Under the pieces are notes generated by a model. That model was not told the origin of the DNA, ran no database searches, and saw only the letters and a list, made by a program, of their open reading frames with translations. Made by a program: the position numbers and the translations under genes. A DNA stretch of 64,000 bases from Bacteroidales bacterium. Lineage in GTDB: Bacteria; Bacteroidota; Bacteroidia; Bacteroidales; Lentimicrobiaceae. The stretch is taken from NCBI GenBank assembly GCA_016709025.1, contig JADJEQ010000046.1:62001-126000 (forward strand). Reading direction: 5' to 3'. This document shows, in pieces, positions 17,395-26,690 of this stretch; within the stretch, counting starts at the first letter, position 1; each line of letters opens with the position of its first letter.

Positions 17395-20217
17395 TTATTT
17401 TGTTTTTGGAGACTCTGGCAGCTTCGGGTCTTTCGGTTGATGACCCTCCAACCGCCATTGATCCTGCTCCTTACTTTCCCTGATCATATCTCCCGGGTTG
17501 TCAATTTCTGGTCCTTCGTCAAGCTGTTTCCAGTCAAATTCCTCATCAAACGGATCCAGGGCCTTTTGCGGATCGAATATCCGGGCATCCACCGGCACTG
17601 CAGAATATGGAGTAAAGTCAGGCTGATTTGTAAACATTTCGCCCAGGTCGCTTGCTCCGGCATCGTATTGGTTCAGGTAAGGAATCCCGAGAATATTCCA
17701 GAATGTTTTAAAGATACTTCCAAAACTGGCATGCGTGTGGCTTACATGGTTTTTCTTCACATAAGGCGATACAGCCATCAGTATACTCCGGTGCGCATCA
17801 ATGTGGTCGACCCCTCCCTGGGCATCGTCTTCTGTAATCAGGATAAGCATATTTTTCCAGTATGGTGTATGCGACAGATACTCAACGATGCGGCCAACAG
17901 CCAGGTCATTGTCGGCCATGTAGCTTTCGCGGAAAGGGAATCCGGCTTCAGGCCGCTCGCCCGCACCATGATCGTTGGGGATAATGATGGTTAACATTCC
18001 CGGTAAAGGTTCTTTTCCCCCGCCCCATTTTTCTTCGAACTCGCTTTGAAACATGTCAACCCTGAACTGATCGGGGATCGCCATGTTGTAAGTTGGATAC
18101 TCATAGGAGGTGCGGGTGAACAGGGGGGTGGGCAAAGGGAAGTTTGCCACATGCTTTATGCCTCCGTACTTGTAATGATCCTTGTAATCGCCGGGCTCGA
18201 ACATAACGCCAAAGCCAAAATTGAAATAGTTGACGTTGTGCCGGAACAGATGGTCCCACATCGATCCGGCTTCGTTGTAATCTTCAGGATAAATGGCTCC
18301 GGCTGAACCATTCAATCCCAGATTTCCCGGTGCATTGGAATTTTCGCGGTAATTACGGTTGCCTCCGTAACTGGCCGGAGTGGTTGATTCAACCCATTCA
18401 TTGGGATACGTATTGGCCAGCCAGCGATGTCCATCGGCCGAAACATCGGCATCCACATAGAAATTGTCGCTGATGGCAAACTCTCCGGCCAGTTTCAGGT
18501 GGTTGGGCATCACTGTGGCCTTTTCAATGGTATTGCTTTTATCCCTGTTTGAGAAATTTGCGTTGAATCCATATCGCGCAATGGTAGAATCTCCCCTGGC
18601 ATTTTTAACCTGCCCGAATATCTCGTCATAGGTTCTGTTTTCTTTCGAAATAAAAACAATGTGTTTTATGGGTGACTCTTTCTGACCCGGATAAAGTGGA
18701 ACCGGATTGTCGCTGCGCCAACTGAATATTTCCGATGAAACAGACTCAATTTTAAAGTTATTTTCGCTGACCTGTTTTGAGTATTCTTTAAGTTTTTCAT
18801 CGTCAGGGATCCCGATAACCTGAACGGTTCCATTCATCAGGCTGCCGATATAGGTACCGGAGTTCCCGGCTATAAATGCGCTTCCTCCATTGGGTCCACT
18901 GCCGTAACCCTTGGCATTGGCAACGATCAGATTTTTTCCATCGGGCGTAACCTTTAGTTTCGCCGGGAACCACCCAGTGGGGATATGGCCGAGTACTGTA
19001 AGCGACTCAACATCAATCACACCCACTGCATTTACGCCGGATTCAGCCACATACACCCTTTTCTCGTCAGGGGAAACAGCAAGTCCGAAAGGGATAACTC
19101 CACGCAGGGTAGATAACCTCTCTTCCGGATTAAGTTTTATATGCCCTACAATCTTTTGCTTCCGGCTATCGAGAACGGTGATGTTATCGTTGGTGCCATT
19201 GCTGATGAAGATAAAGCCCTTTGCTGCAACAATTGAATTGGGGCTCGAGCCACCGACCGCCGGAATGCCTTCAACCAACTGCCCCACCAGGTGCCCGGTT
19301 TTGATCTTTGCAGTAATTTGAAGCCTTGCCGGATTTGATACATCCATGGCCCACACCGAGAATGACTCATCGGCATTCACCGGCCCCAGCCCGGGAATCA
19401 TCAGGGAATCATTTTTGATCCCTTTTTCAGCTTCAGGCGTATTATAGGCAAACGCCGGAGTGTCGCTCACCCCCCGTTTCCATTCACCATCCTGTTTCTT
19501 TTGTATGTAATCATATTGGTACATGCCAACATTGGCCACATAGACTGTTTTTTCATCTTTCCCGAGGGCAATGCCAAACGGGTAACGTCCGACCGGAAGA
19601 AACGAGACGACTTTTTGTTTTTTCACATCAACAACAATCACTCTGAATCCGATCTGGTCAACAGCATACAGCAACTTCCCATCATGGCTGATGGTCATAT
19701 CTCCTATATAACCATGGGTAAAGTCGCCTCTTTCATCGTTTGAACTACAGTCGATGGTTCCTTTGCCTGCTCCGGTCCTGATGTCAAAAATATAAACCTT
19801 GTTCGCCTGGCCCCCGGCTACATATACCGACTGATTGTCAGGGGATATGGCCAGCCCCATAAATACCGATTCCAGGATGCCCTTATCGCCTGCCGGTGAA
19901 GATGGAACTTGTTGAATTTCAGGATTTCCGGAAAGGATATTCCTGATTATGGTGATGGATATGGGATTGGTTCCCGAATTTGCCGTTACGGCAATGTTCC
20001 CGTCGTTACTAACCGCAAGTCCGTAAGGATGCGGGGCTACAAGGTAACTCTCTCCGGCCGGAGTAATAAATCGGCCATTCGGGATCACCGTTTTACCAGC
20101 CTTTTCTATGGAGGTGTAAAGATCTCCTGCCGGTGCCGAAATCACAAAAGACGGAGGCTGTGCCTGCATAGTAAGGCAGTAGATGAGCATGGGGAGAAGC
20201 GCAATAATTTTTCTCAT
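17395..20217 (-). CDS. Exported beta-propeller / phosphoesterase fusion protein
   Basis: 940 aa. Signal peptide ends TMQAQ (about residue 20). Residues about 30-460 form a YncE-like seven-bladed propeller with repeated blades such as NGTNDNITVLDSRKQK, VYVAESGVNAVGVIDV and NLIVANAKGYGSGPNGG. Residues about 520-870 are a phosphoesterase/phospholipase C-like domain: KHIVFISKENRTYDEIFG, SADGHRWLANTYP, IIPNDHGAGERPE, LILITEDDAQGGVDHIDAHR and SHTHASFGSIFKT. The last carry the Asp/His metal ligands of the alkaline-phosphatase superfamily. The C-terminal tail is charged and proline-rich. No T9SS tail, so probably periplasmic. Upstream of the P4 acid phosphatase gene. Substrate unknown. Confidence 0.85.
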   Translation of the reverse strand: MRKIIALLPMLIYCLTMQAQPPSFVISAPAGDLYTSIEKAGKTVIPNGRFITPAGESYLVAPHPYGLAVSNDGNIAVTANSGTNPISITIIRNILSGNPEIQQVPSSPAGDKGILESVFMGLAISPDNQSVYVAGGQANKVYIFDIRTGAGKGTIDCSSNDERGDFTHGYIGDMTISHDGKLLYAVDQIGFRVIVVDVKKQKVVSFLPVGRYPFGIALGKDEKTVYVANVGMYQYDYIQKKQDGEWKRGVSDTPAFAYNTPEAEKGIKNDSLMIPGLGPVNADESFSVWAMDVSNPARLQITAKIKTGHLVGQLVEGIPAVGGSSPNSIVAAKGFIFISNGTNDNITVLDSRKQKIVGHIKLNPEERLSTLRGVIPFGLAVSPDEKRVYVAESGVNAVGVIDVESLTVLGHIPTGWFPAKLKVTPDGKNLIVANAKGYGSGPNGGSAFIAGNSGTYIGSLMNGTVQVIGIPDDEKLKEYSKQVSENNFKIESVSSEIFSWRSDNPVPLYPGQKESPIKHIVFISKENRTYDEIFGQVKNARGDSTIARYGFNANFSNRDKSNTIEKATVMPNHLKLAGEFAISDNFYVDADVSADGHRWLANTYPNEWVESTTPASYGGNRNYRENSNAPGNLGLNGSAGAIYPEDYNEAGSMWDHLFRHNVNYFNFGFGVMFEPGDYKDHYKYGGIKHVANFPLPTPLFTRTSYEYPTYNMAIPDQFRVDMFQSEFEEKWGGGKEPLPGMLTIIIPNDHGAGERPEAGFPFRESYMADNDLAVGRIVEYLSHTPYWKNMLILITEDDAQGGVDHIDAHRSILMAVSPYVKKNHVSHTHASFGSIFKTFWNILGIPYLNQYDAGASDLGEMFTNQPDFTPYSAVPVDARIFDPQKALDPFDEEFDWKQLDEGPEIDNPGDMIRESKEQDQWRLEGHQPKDPKLPESPKTK

Positions 20218-20490
20218 AAACAGACAACTTTGTAATCTGTAAGTCGACGATCAGGCGGAAACAGGAATTTTGAATTAGGGCCCGAAATTTCAGAAATGAA
20301 ATTCAAGGCAATCCACCTTTCAAAGGTACTGAAATGATTTATATAGCTGCTGATGGACTTTTTGTCTTCCTGGTCAGGCGGAATTTCATTTATTATAGTT
20401 TCCTGGTCAGTTATAGAGTTCCTCTTTAATTCAGTACCCGGTTTAATCAAAAAAAAAGCCCGGACAAGCCGGGCTCCAATGTAAAGGAGA
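20218..20490. other. Intergenic region ahead of the phosphoesterase fusion
   Basis: No convincing gene. An open frame across it on the minus strand lacks coding character and runs through the terminator of the upstream gene. Confidence 0.4.
20448..20475 (-). terminator. Rho-independent terminator
   Basis: On the minus strand, a GCCCGG / CCGGGC stem with a 5-nt loop is followed by about ten T residues. It lies 16 nt downstream of the 20491-21381 gene. Confidence 0.85.
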
Positions 20491-21381
20491 TTAATACGAT
20501 TCAATGGTTTTAAGTTTGTCCGAATATTTTTTAACCACAAGATTCTGGTCACTGACCTTATTTCCAAGTTCATCCTGTTGTTTCAGGTTGGCTTCTATAG
20601 CACTTTTATTGTCTTTGATCAAAGTGTTGGCTTTTGAGACCTTGTTTTCTGATGTACTGATGTCTTTTAAATTCTCTTTTTTCTTCTTCTGGAGATCTTT
20701 TACTTCCGATTGTACGGCTTTTTTTGCATCCCCGTCGGCCATCGTGCTCAACTCAGTGCTTTTGGCATCCAGCGCTGCTTCAGTTACTTTCAGCTCTTTC
20801 TGAAAGGATTCTATTTTATACGTTTCCTCTGAGATGCTGGTATTGGCCGATTGAATCCCTTTCTCAAGCTTTTCTTTCTCTTTTCTGACCGACGAAAGCT
20901 CCTTTTCAAGATCCTTCAGCTTTGATTCCTGGGCTGAGAGTTGGTCTTCTGCTACTTTAACATACTGGTCTTTTGCGAATTGCTTTACCGCTTTCTTAAG
21001 CTGTTCGTGCTCCTTACTGTTGATCCTGGTAAATTCGTCCCTTTTAAGTTCAAGGGCTGCAAACAATCTTACCAGCGAATCCTTCCCCTCCACGGAACTG
21101 AAAATATTGACCGGAGCCTCAGAAATGTCAGTGAGCAATGCTCCGAAAATAGTAATCTCATTTACTGCTACAAGGGCTTTGGATTTGGTCCCTTTCTCAA
21201 TAAATTTGATCCAGTTACCACGAACAGTTTCGAGTTTGGTTTCCGGGATATCGATCCAGATGCCGGGGCAAAGGGTATTGCCGAATTTAACCGAATCGTC
21301 GGTGATGGTCAGGGGTTTTTGTGCCTGCAAAGCAGATGTCATGGTAAAAAACAGCAGTGCAATGTAAATTCCGGTTCTCAT
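20491..21381 (-). CDS. Exported coiled-coil protein, function unknown
   Basis: 296 aa. The signal peptide ends SALQAQ (about residue 20). Residues 20-120 form a small domain (SVKFGNTLCPGIWIDIPE). Residues about 120-290 are almost entirely heptad-patterned and charged (repeated KDLEKEL, VRKEKEKLEKG, KDLQKKKKENL), predicting a long coiled coil. No membrane segment beyond the signal, so periplasmic. No enzymatic motif. Monocistronic with its own terminator. Confidence 0.65.
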   Translation of the reverse strand: MRTGIYIALLFFTMTSALQAQKPLTITDDSVKFGNTLCPGIWIDIPETKLETVRGNWIKFIEKGTKSKALVAVNEITIFGALLTDISEAPVNIFSSVEGKDSLVRLFAALELKRDEFTRINSKEHEQLKKAVKQFAKDQYVKVAEDQLSAQESKLKDLEKELSSVRKEKEKLEKGIQSANTSISEETYKIESFQKELKVTEAALDAKSTELSTMADGDAKKAVQSEVKDLQKKKKENLKDISTSENKVSKANTLIKDNKSAIEANLKQQDELGNKVSDQNLVVKKYSDKLKTIESY

Positions 21382-21889
21382 ATTTTATGGTTTTGTGGTT
21401 TTCTGTTTTACAAATAACGGTAAAGAATCCTGTTTGTTCGGGCATCCGCCTGAAAAACCCAGGTCTTAGCTATTAAGCCAGATGCTCTGTTACAATCCAA
21501 ACGAAGTCTCAGCATGGCCGGATGCTGATGTTTTTCAAAGACTTTGTACAAAGTTAAGCTTATTTTGACTTTTCTATATGATATTGTGATCAAAAGTGAT
21601 TAATCAAAGTGGTCATTTAATCTGGCCAACAAATATAACTATATGAATACCAATTATATAAAGTTATTTTTTACGTGGAATAACGCACAAAAGCAATAAT
21701 CAGATTGTATCTCCCTGTATTCATAATTGAATTTTTGACAGATATTCGGTAAATATATCGGTTTTAGTTCTATATTTACATTTTCGCTTGTCTTATATTA
21801 TATGCCTGAGAACCCGGAGCATTTGATAAAGGAGAACCGTGGGTTTGAGGATTAGGATATGTTTGTTGGCGTTTTCAATCCCTTGCACA
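21382..21889. other. Intergenic region upstream of the T9SS cargo operon
   Basis: No gene. AT-rich. AAAGGAG at 21827-21833 lies before a GTG at 21839, a possible alternative start of the first operon gene, but that start would put 17 extra residues before the signal peptide. The sequence TATATTTA near 21772 is one base off a TAnnTTTG element. Confidence 0.3.
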
Positions 21890-22570
21890 ATGAAGTCAAT
21901 TATTTTATTCTTATTACTTATTCCATACATTGCAGCCAGTCAGTGTAATCCGTCAGGTAATGGACTCTTGTCAGCGGATGTAAGTGGTGATACACTGATT
22001 TTGAGAAACGATACCGTTACCCGAAACTGCGCGGCTTGTTATTCAATGGGTATCAGCAGACTGAGTAGCGATACCCTGATCTGGATGCAGACAGATATCG
22101 GGGATGTAGCCTATTGCCACTGTAACTTCGATCTTTCCGTAACCCTTGATTCCCTTTCTCCGGGCGACTATGTCGTAAAAGCATATTACACACAGGCATC
22201 GGACGATGATACCTGTTACATCGGATCAGTCCCGTTTACAATTACACAACCGGAAAGCTACGCGGCCCCCAAAGTCATCAATCAATGGCAAAGCGCGTGT
22301 TTTACCGTAGGATTGGAGGAAAGTACTTCTGCTTTTGAAAGGTGTATTGATATTTACCCAAATCCGGCCGGAGATATCCTTTACATCAGAAATGAGCAGG
22401 ACGATACCGGAACCGTTGTTATTTCCAATTTAAACGGACAATTGCAAATAAGTACTATTATAAAGAATCAATTAACGGAGATTGATTTGGCGAATCTTAG
22501 CCCTGGAATTTATTTTGTAAAAGTTATCGGTGAAAGGCATTTGAAAAGCTACAAGTTAATAAAAGAGTAA
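21890..22570 (+). CDS. Small secreted T9SS cargo protein
   Basis: 226 aa from MKSIILFLLL, chosen because it begins a standard signal peptide ending IAASQ. The mature part (about 110 residues) is rich in Cys (NCAACY, YCHCN, DTCY), fitting disulfide-bonded export, and has an Ig-like strand pattern (LSPGDYVVKAYY). The tail from about residue 150 is a T9SS type A domain (IYPNPAGDIL ... KSYKLIKE). First gene of a four-gene operon with 3-nt gaps. Its tail is almost the same as that of the second gene, also at DNA level. Function unknown. Confidence 0.75.
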   Translation: MKSIILFLLLIPYIAASQCNPSGNGLLSADVSGDTLILRNDTVTRNCAACYSMGISRLSSDTLIWMQTDIGDVAYCHCNFDLSVTLDSLSPGDYVVKAYYTQASDDDTCYIGSVPFTITQPESYAAPKVINQWQSACFTVGLEESTSAFERCIDIYPNPAGDILYIRNEQDDTGTVVISNLNGQLQISTIIKNQLTEIDLANLSPGIYFVKVIGERHLKSYKLIKE

Positions 22571-22573
22571 AAT

Positions 22574-24046
22574 ATGAATAATAAGCTGTTTACATTGTTT
22601 TTGCTGGCGTTGACCCTTTCTGCCTCAGCCCAGAATTACAAACTGTTTAACGCCGGAACTAAAAAGGTTTTTACTGAATATCCGGTTACGGATTCAAGTT
22701 ACAGCATTGCTTTTGACTCAGCGGCTGTTTCAGGCAACGATTCAATATATTTCCCATATGCCGGAATTGAAGATCAATTCATGGAAGTCAGCAATTGTAT
22801 GTTCTGGGGTGGTCCTATGTGCCGGCAGCAAAACAAGCCCACCTGGCCGGGCCTGAAAATTATTTCTAAATCAGATGGCCGATGCCTGTTTTTTAACAAT
22901 CCGGGGGATACACTGTTCTTTGATTTTGCTCTGTTACCGGGGGCTTCCTCCCTGTTTTTTGAAGACGATCAACAGCGTTTCATGCTTCTTGCCGAAGATG
23001 CAGATACAATGAATATCCTGGGAATCATTGATTCTGTCAGGTACTTCAGGATATTGCATACCGACTTACAGGGCAATCCCATCAACTCGTTGCTGAACAA
23101 TGAACTGATTATCCTTGGTAAACAACTTGGCCTTGCCCGATTCTTCAGGATAGATTTGTTTCCACAGGTTTTGCAACCGTTGACAATACTGGGGAATTCA
23201 TCGCCGGAAACCGGGCTGGTCAGACTAACCCATGAAATGATCTATGATCATCAACCCGGCGATGAAATTCAATACCGCGAATGGTTTGACAATTTTGGAG
23301 GTCCTCCGGCGGTGAATTATCAGCGCTTTACCAAATATGTTTTCCTTGAACGAAGCAATTCACCCGATACCATTACGTATAGAGTAAAAAGATCCGTTTT
23401 TGAAATGGGATCCGATGTCATGCTTACCGATACCATTCTCCTTCAATACAGGCGCGGAGTGGTACTTGCTGAAATTCCCTACGATTATATTGACCAGAAC
23501 AACAGAATGGAATACAGGGTTTTAGACATGGCAGATTATTGCGGATTATCCATGTGGACATACACTACGAAACCTGAATACCTGATGTACTGCACTGAGG
23601 ACAATTGCTGGGGCGTTTACGACACACAGGGGCCGCCCCCCGTTGGAGAGACACGGGTGGTAGCTGGTCTTGGATTATACCTCGATGTGAGCACGGTTAT
23701 CAGTCCGCCTCCATACGGATATTCATCCGGTAAAGAGGTTGTTTATTTTAAAAAGTATGGTATTTCATGTGGACAGGAAGTAATTGTGGGTGTGGAAAAC
23801 CAACCTCTGATAGATCATTCAGTGGCCATTTTTCCCAATCCGGCGGGAGATTTTCTTTATATCAGAAATGAGCATGATAATAGCGGTACCATTGGCATTT
23901 TCAATTCGAATGGTCAGTTAAAAATAAGTGCAATTATAGAGAACCAATTAACAGAATTGGATTTGACGAATCTTAGCCCTGGAATTTATCTGGTAAAAGT
24001 TATCGGTGCAAAGCAATTGAGAAGCTTTAAATTAATAAAGGAATGA
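22574..24046 (+). CDS. Secreted T9SS cargo protein, tandem paralogue A
   Basis: 490 aa. Signal peptide ends LSASAQ. Residues 20-400 are an unrecognised domain with conserved openings (NYKLFNAGTKKVFTEYP), a Cys-rich early segment (NCMFWGGPMC) and a later one (YCTEDNCWG), and the block YDHQPGDEIQY. The tail from about 415 is a T9SS type A domain (IFPNPAGDFL ... RSFKLIKE). It is about the same length as, and clearly related along its whole length to, the next gene. The gap to the preceding stop is 3 nt, so translation is probably coupled. Confidence 0.78.
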   Translation: MNNKLFTLFLLALTLSASAQNYKLFNAGTKKVFTEYPVTDSSYSIAFDSAAVSGNDSIYFPYAGIEDQFMEVSNCMFWGGPMCRQQNKPTWPGLKIISKSDGRCLFFNNPGDTLFFDFALLPGASSLFFEDDQQRFMLLAEDADTMNILGIIDSVRYFRILHTDLQGNPINSLLNNELIILGKQLGLARFFRIDLFPQVLQPLTILGNSSPETGLVRLTHEMIYDHQPGDEIQYREWFDNFGGPPAVNYQRFTKYVFLERSNSPDTITYRVKRSVFEMGSDVMLTDTILLQYRRGVVLAEIPYDYIDQNNRMEYRVLDMADYCGLSMWTYTTKPEYLMYCTEDNCWGVYDTQGPPPVGETRVVAGLGLYLDVSTVISPPPYGYSSGKEVVYFKKYGISCGQEVIVGVENQPLIDHSVAIFPNPAGDFLYIRNEHDNSGTIGIFNSNGQLKISAIIENQLTELDLTNLSPGIYLVKVIGAKQLRSFKLIKE

Positions 24047-24049
24047 GCT

Positions 24050-25519
24050 ATGAGAACTAAGTTGATTGCGTTGTTTTTGTTTGCGTTGACCTTATCGGCC
24101 TCAGCGCAGAATTACAAATTGTTCAACGCCGGATCCAGAATGGTCTTTACAGAATATCCGGTTGCGGATTCAAGTTATAGTCTGGCATTTGATACTGTGA
24201 CCACAACAGGAAGCGATTCAGTTTACTTTCCATACTGTGGGGTGGATGATAGCTATATAACTTCTGAAAACTGTCAATTCTGGGGGCCACCTGAATGCTC
24301 TCCACAAATCAAACCAATCTGGATTGGCCGAAAAATTTTAACTGCCAATGGAAGGGTTTATTTGTTTTTCAACAATCAGGGTGATACCCTGAATTTCGAC
24401 TTCGGGTTGCAGACCGGAGAAACTTCCCTGTTCTATGAAGATGCAATCCAGCGTTTTCAGCTTTTCAGTGAAGGCCCTGATACAATAACAAGTCTCGGAA
24501 TGGTTGACAGTGCCAGGATTTACAGAATTCTGCATACCGACCTTCAGGGCAATGTCATGAATTCCGCATTAAATAACCAGGAAATTATTATTGGTAAGTA
24601 TATCGGTCTGATAAGATTTTTTCAGGTGGATCAGTTCCCCGCAGTGCTGAAACCGCTTGGTATTCTTGGCAATTCCTCCCCCGAATCTGGGATGTTTAAA
24701 TTAACCAATGCCCTGATTTACGACCATCAGCCGGGTGATGAAATACAATATAACGAGTATCATTTCATACCAGATGGGCCTCCTTACGAAAATTATGATC
24801 GTTTCATCAAATATGTTTATGTGGATCGGGAAGATACCCAGGATTCAATCATTTATCTGGTTAACAGAACCGTTTTTGATATGGGGGAATCAAATGAAGT
24901 CACAACTTCTTTAACCTTAAAATATTCACGCAATGGATTTATCGCAGTTGTGCCTTACGACAAAATCTATCCGGATTATATTATTCACAACAGGTATCTT
25001 AAAATTGTTGACTATTGCGGATTGCCCTTGTGGACATATTCCATTAAACCACAATATCTTACGTATTGTGGTGAGGAAAATTGCTGGGGACCTATGGACA
25101 TTCCGGGCCCACCACCTAATGAAGAAACAAGCTATGTGGCCGGTCTTGGTTTGTATTTGGATGAAAGCTACATTTTTATCCCTAACTGGGAGTATTATCA
25201 AGGGAAAAAGATTACCTATTTTAAAAAAAATGGCATTACCTGCGGTGAGGAAGCAATTGTTGGGTTAAATAACCAGCCCCTGCCGGATTATTCAGTAAAC
25301 ATTTTCCCCAATCCGGCCGGAGATAAACTATTTATAAAATCAGCTTTTGCTATTGACGGAACCATCCTGATATTGAATATGAATGGCCAAATAGTCCATG
25401 AATCTATGTTAGAAAACTCATTCGCTGAAATAAGCACGGAAAATCTAAGTCAGGGTATTTATATGATCAAAGTGATTTGGAGCAACGGGGTAACGGTTAA
25501 AAAATTCTTAAAACAATAA
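24050..25519 (+). CDS. Secreted T9SS cargo protein, tandem paralogue B
   Basis: 489 aa. Same architecture as the gene before it: signal peptide ending LSASAQ, opening NYKLFNAGSRMVFTEYP, paired-Cys segments (NCQFWGPPEC, YCGEENCWGP), block YDHQPGDEIQYNEY, then a T9SS type A tail (IFPNPAGDKLFIK ... KKFLKQ). The body matches paralogue A well but the tail is much more divergent than A's tail is from the first gene's tail, pointing to tail replacement or conversion. Function unknown; presumably surface-exposed. Confidence 0.78.
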   Translation: MRTKLIALFLFALTLSASAQNYKLFNAGSRMVFTEYPVADSSYSLAFDTVTTTGSDSVYFPYCGVDDSYITSENCQFWGPPECSPQIKPIWIGRKILTANGRVYLFFNNQGDTLNFDFGLQTGETSLFYEDAIQRFQLFSEGPDTITSLGMVDSARIYRILHTDLQGNVMNSALNNQEIIIGKYIGLIRFFQVDQFPAVLKPLGILGNSSPESGMFKLTNALIYDHQPGDEIQYNEYHFIPDGPPYENYDRFIKYVYVDREDTQDSIIYLVNRTVFDMGESNEVTTSLTLKYSRNGFIAVVPYDKIYPDYIIHNRYLKIVDYCGLPLWTYSIKPQYLTYCGEENCWGPMDIPGPPPNEETSYVAGLGLYLDESYIFIPNWEYYQGKKITYFKKNGITCGEEAIVGLNNQPLPDYSVNIFPNPAGDKLFIKSAFAIDGTILILNMNGQIVHESMLENSFAEISTENLSQGIYMIKVIWSNGVTVKKFLKQ

Positions 25520-25522
25520 ACC

Positions 25523-26425
25523 ATGAAAAAATCATTTGCCATTTTGTTCTTTATCGGATGTAGTATTGTTATCCATGCACAACAATATTATCCCTTTATC
25601 GAAGAAGGTAAAACCTGGGCTGAACTGAATGTTTTTCAACACCCCATTCCTAATGCACCTATCCTATATAGTACCCGTACATTTAAATTTGAAGGCGATA
25701 CTACTTTTGAAGGAAACTCCTGGAAAAAGCTATTTGTGACCACCAATGATCCGGAATTTGAAAGCTGGCAGCAAGAGTTTTGCTTCTACCGCGAACAAGA
25801 CAGAAAAGTTTACCGGTATAGCGATCCGATGACCGGAGAGGAAATGATTTATGATTTTTCACTTTCATTGGGAGATTCAATCTATATAGTTGACGGACAG
25901 CCTTTTGATTACTGGATTCATGTTGTAGAAGTTGATTCCATTGCAATTAACGGAAACATGCGCAAGCGTATCCATTTCGACGATCCGGCCGAGGTATGGA
26001 TAGAAGGTTTGGGGAGCACCTATATGCCTTTTGATCCCATCTATGGGCAGTTTACAATTGGTGGCGGGCTGTTTTCATTGTTATGCGTACACGATAATTC
26101 CGGGCTGGTTTATCAGGATCCGGCTTATAATACATGTTTCGTTGACACAACGATTACGGCGGTTTCCGGGGCGGACCTGCCGGAATACCAGGTCAGGGTT
26201 TTCAGCAATGCAGCCAACCGTGAAATCGTGACAATTATTACAGATGCTCCCGGGGTTTTTAACCAATACCAGTTGTATGATATGGGTGGAAAACTGATCA
26301 GGGATGGAAAGTTCAATGGCAACGAAATCAGCATCAGCACCGAAGGTTTAAATCCGGGCATCTACGTTTTAAGGTTGAAGGGAGAAAAGGCGGTCATCAG
26401 CCGGAAGATGGAAGTTGGCAGATAG
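25523..26425 (+). CDS. Secreted T9SS-tailed protein, last gene of the operon
   Basis: 300 aa. Signal peptide ends VIHAQQ. The body is a compact domain of about 195 residues (YYPFIEEGKTWAELNVF; EGDTTFEGNSWKKLF; FCFYREQDRKVYRY) of the kind often seen as a stand-alone small exported domain in this phylum. The tail is T9SS-like, but the usual Y-P-N-P is degenerate (VFSNAANRE), while GLNPGIYVLRLKG is intact. Begins 3 nt after the preceding stop. Confidence 0.72.
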   Translation: MKKSFAILFFIGCSIVIHAQQYYPFIEEGKTWAELNVFQHPIPNAPILYSTRTFKFEGDTTFEGNSWKKLFVTTNDPEFESWQQEFCFYREQDRKVYRYSDPMTGEEMIYDFSLSLGDSIYIVDGQPFDYWIHVVEVDSIAINGNMRKRIHFDDPAEVWIEGLGSTYMPFDPIYGQFTIGGGLFSLLCVHDNSGLVYQDPAYNTCFVDTTITAVSGADLPEYQVRVFSNAANREIVTIITDAPGVFNQYQLYDMGGKLIRDGKFNGNEISISTEGLNPGIYVLRLKGEKAVISRKMEVGR

Positions 26426-26438
26426 ATTTCAGCCTTAA

Positions 26439-26503
26439 GAGACTGTTTAAATTTTGTTAGACTAAATGAATACAATACTCCGTTAATGCTATTTAAACAA
26501 CTG
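26439..26503 (+). mobile_element. Degenerate copy of a miniature inverted-repeat element
   Basis: The left end GAGACTGTTTAAATTTT follows a TAA, exactly as in the two intact copies at 29876 and 54659. The right end (TTTAAACA then ACTGA instead of GTCTC) is decayed or replaced by the neighbouring repeat. Confidence 0.5.
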
Positions 26504-26610
26504 ATTTGCAGTGTATTGAATACAGGAATGTGCAATCAGCAACACTCTAATAATCAATACTTTGCGTCCTTGCGTCCTTGCGTGATTCTTAGAATTAACT
26601 GACTATTGTG
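26492..26610 (+). repeat. Dispersed repeat R2, copy A
   Basis: Starts TTTAAACAACTGATTT and carries GCGTCCTTGCGTCCTTGCGT. It matches the reverse complement of 31687-31803, with a near-identical core of about 40 bp. Confidence 0.7.
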
Positions 26611-26690
26611 ATTAGGCAGGCTTGGTAATACACAACAACCCCAGGGGCATAATCCTGAAAAATTTAAACAAACACTGCAAACAGCCGGTT

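Noticed and set aside
20214..20573. A 119-codon minus-strand frame between the coiled-coil and phosphoesterase genes
   Set aside because: It passes through a terminator hairpin, overlaps the coiled-coil gene in another frame and lacks coding features.
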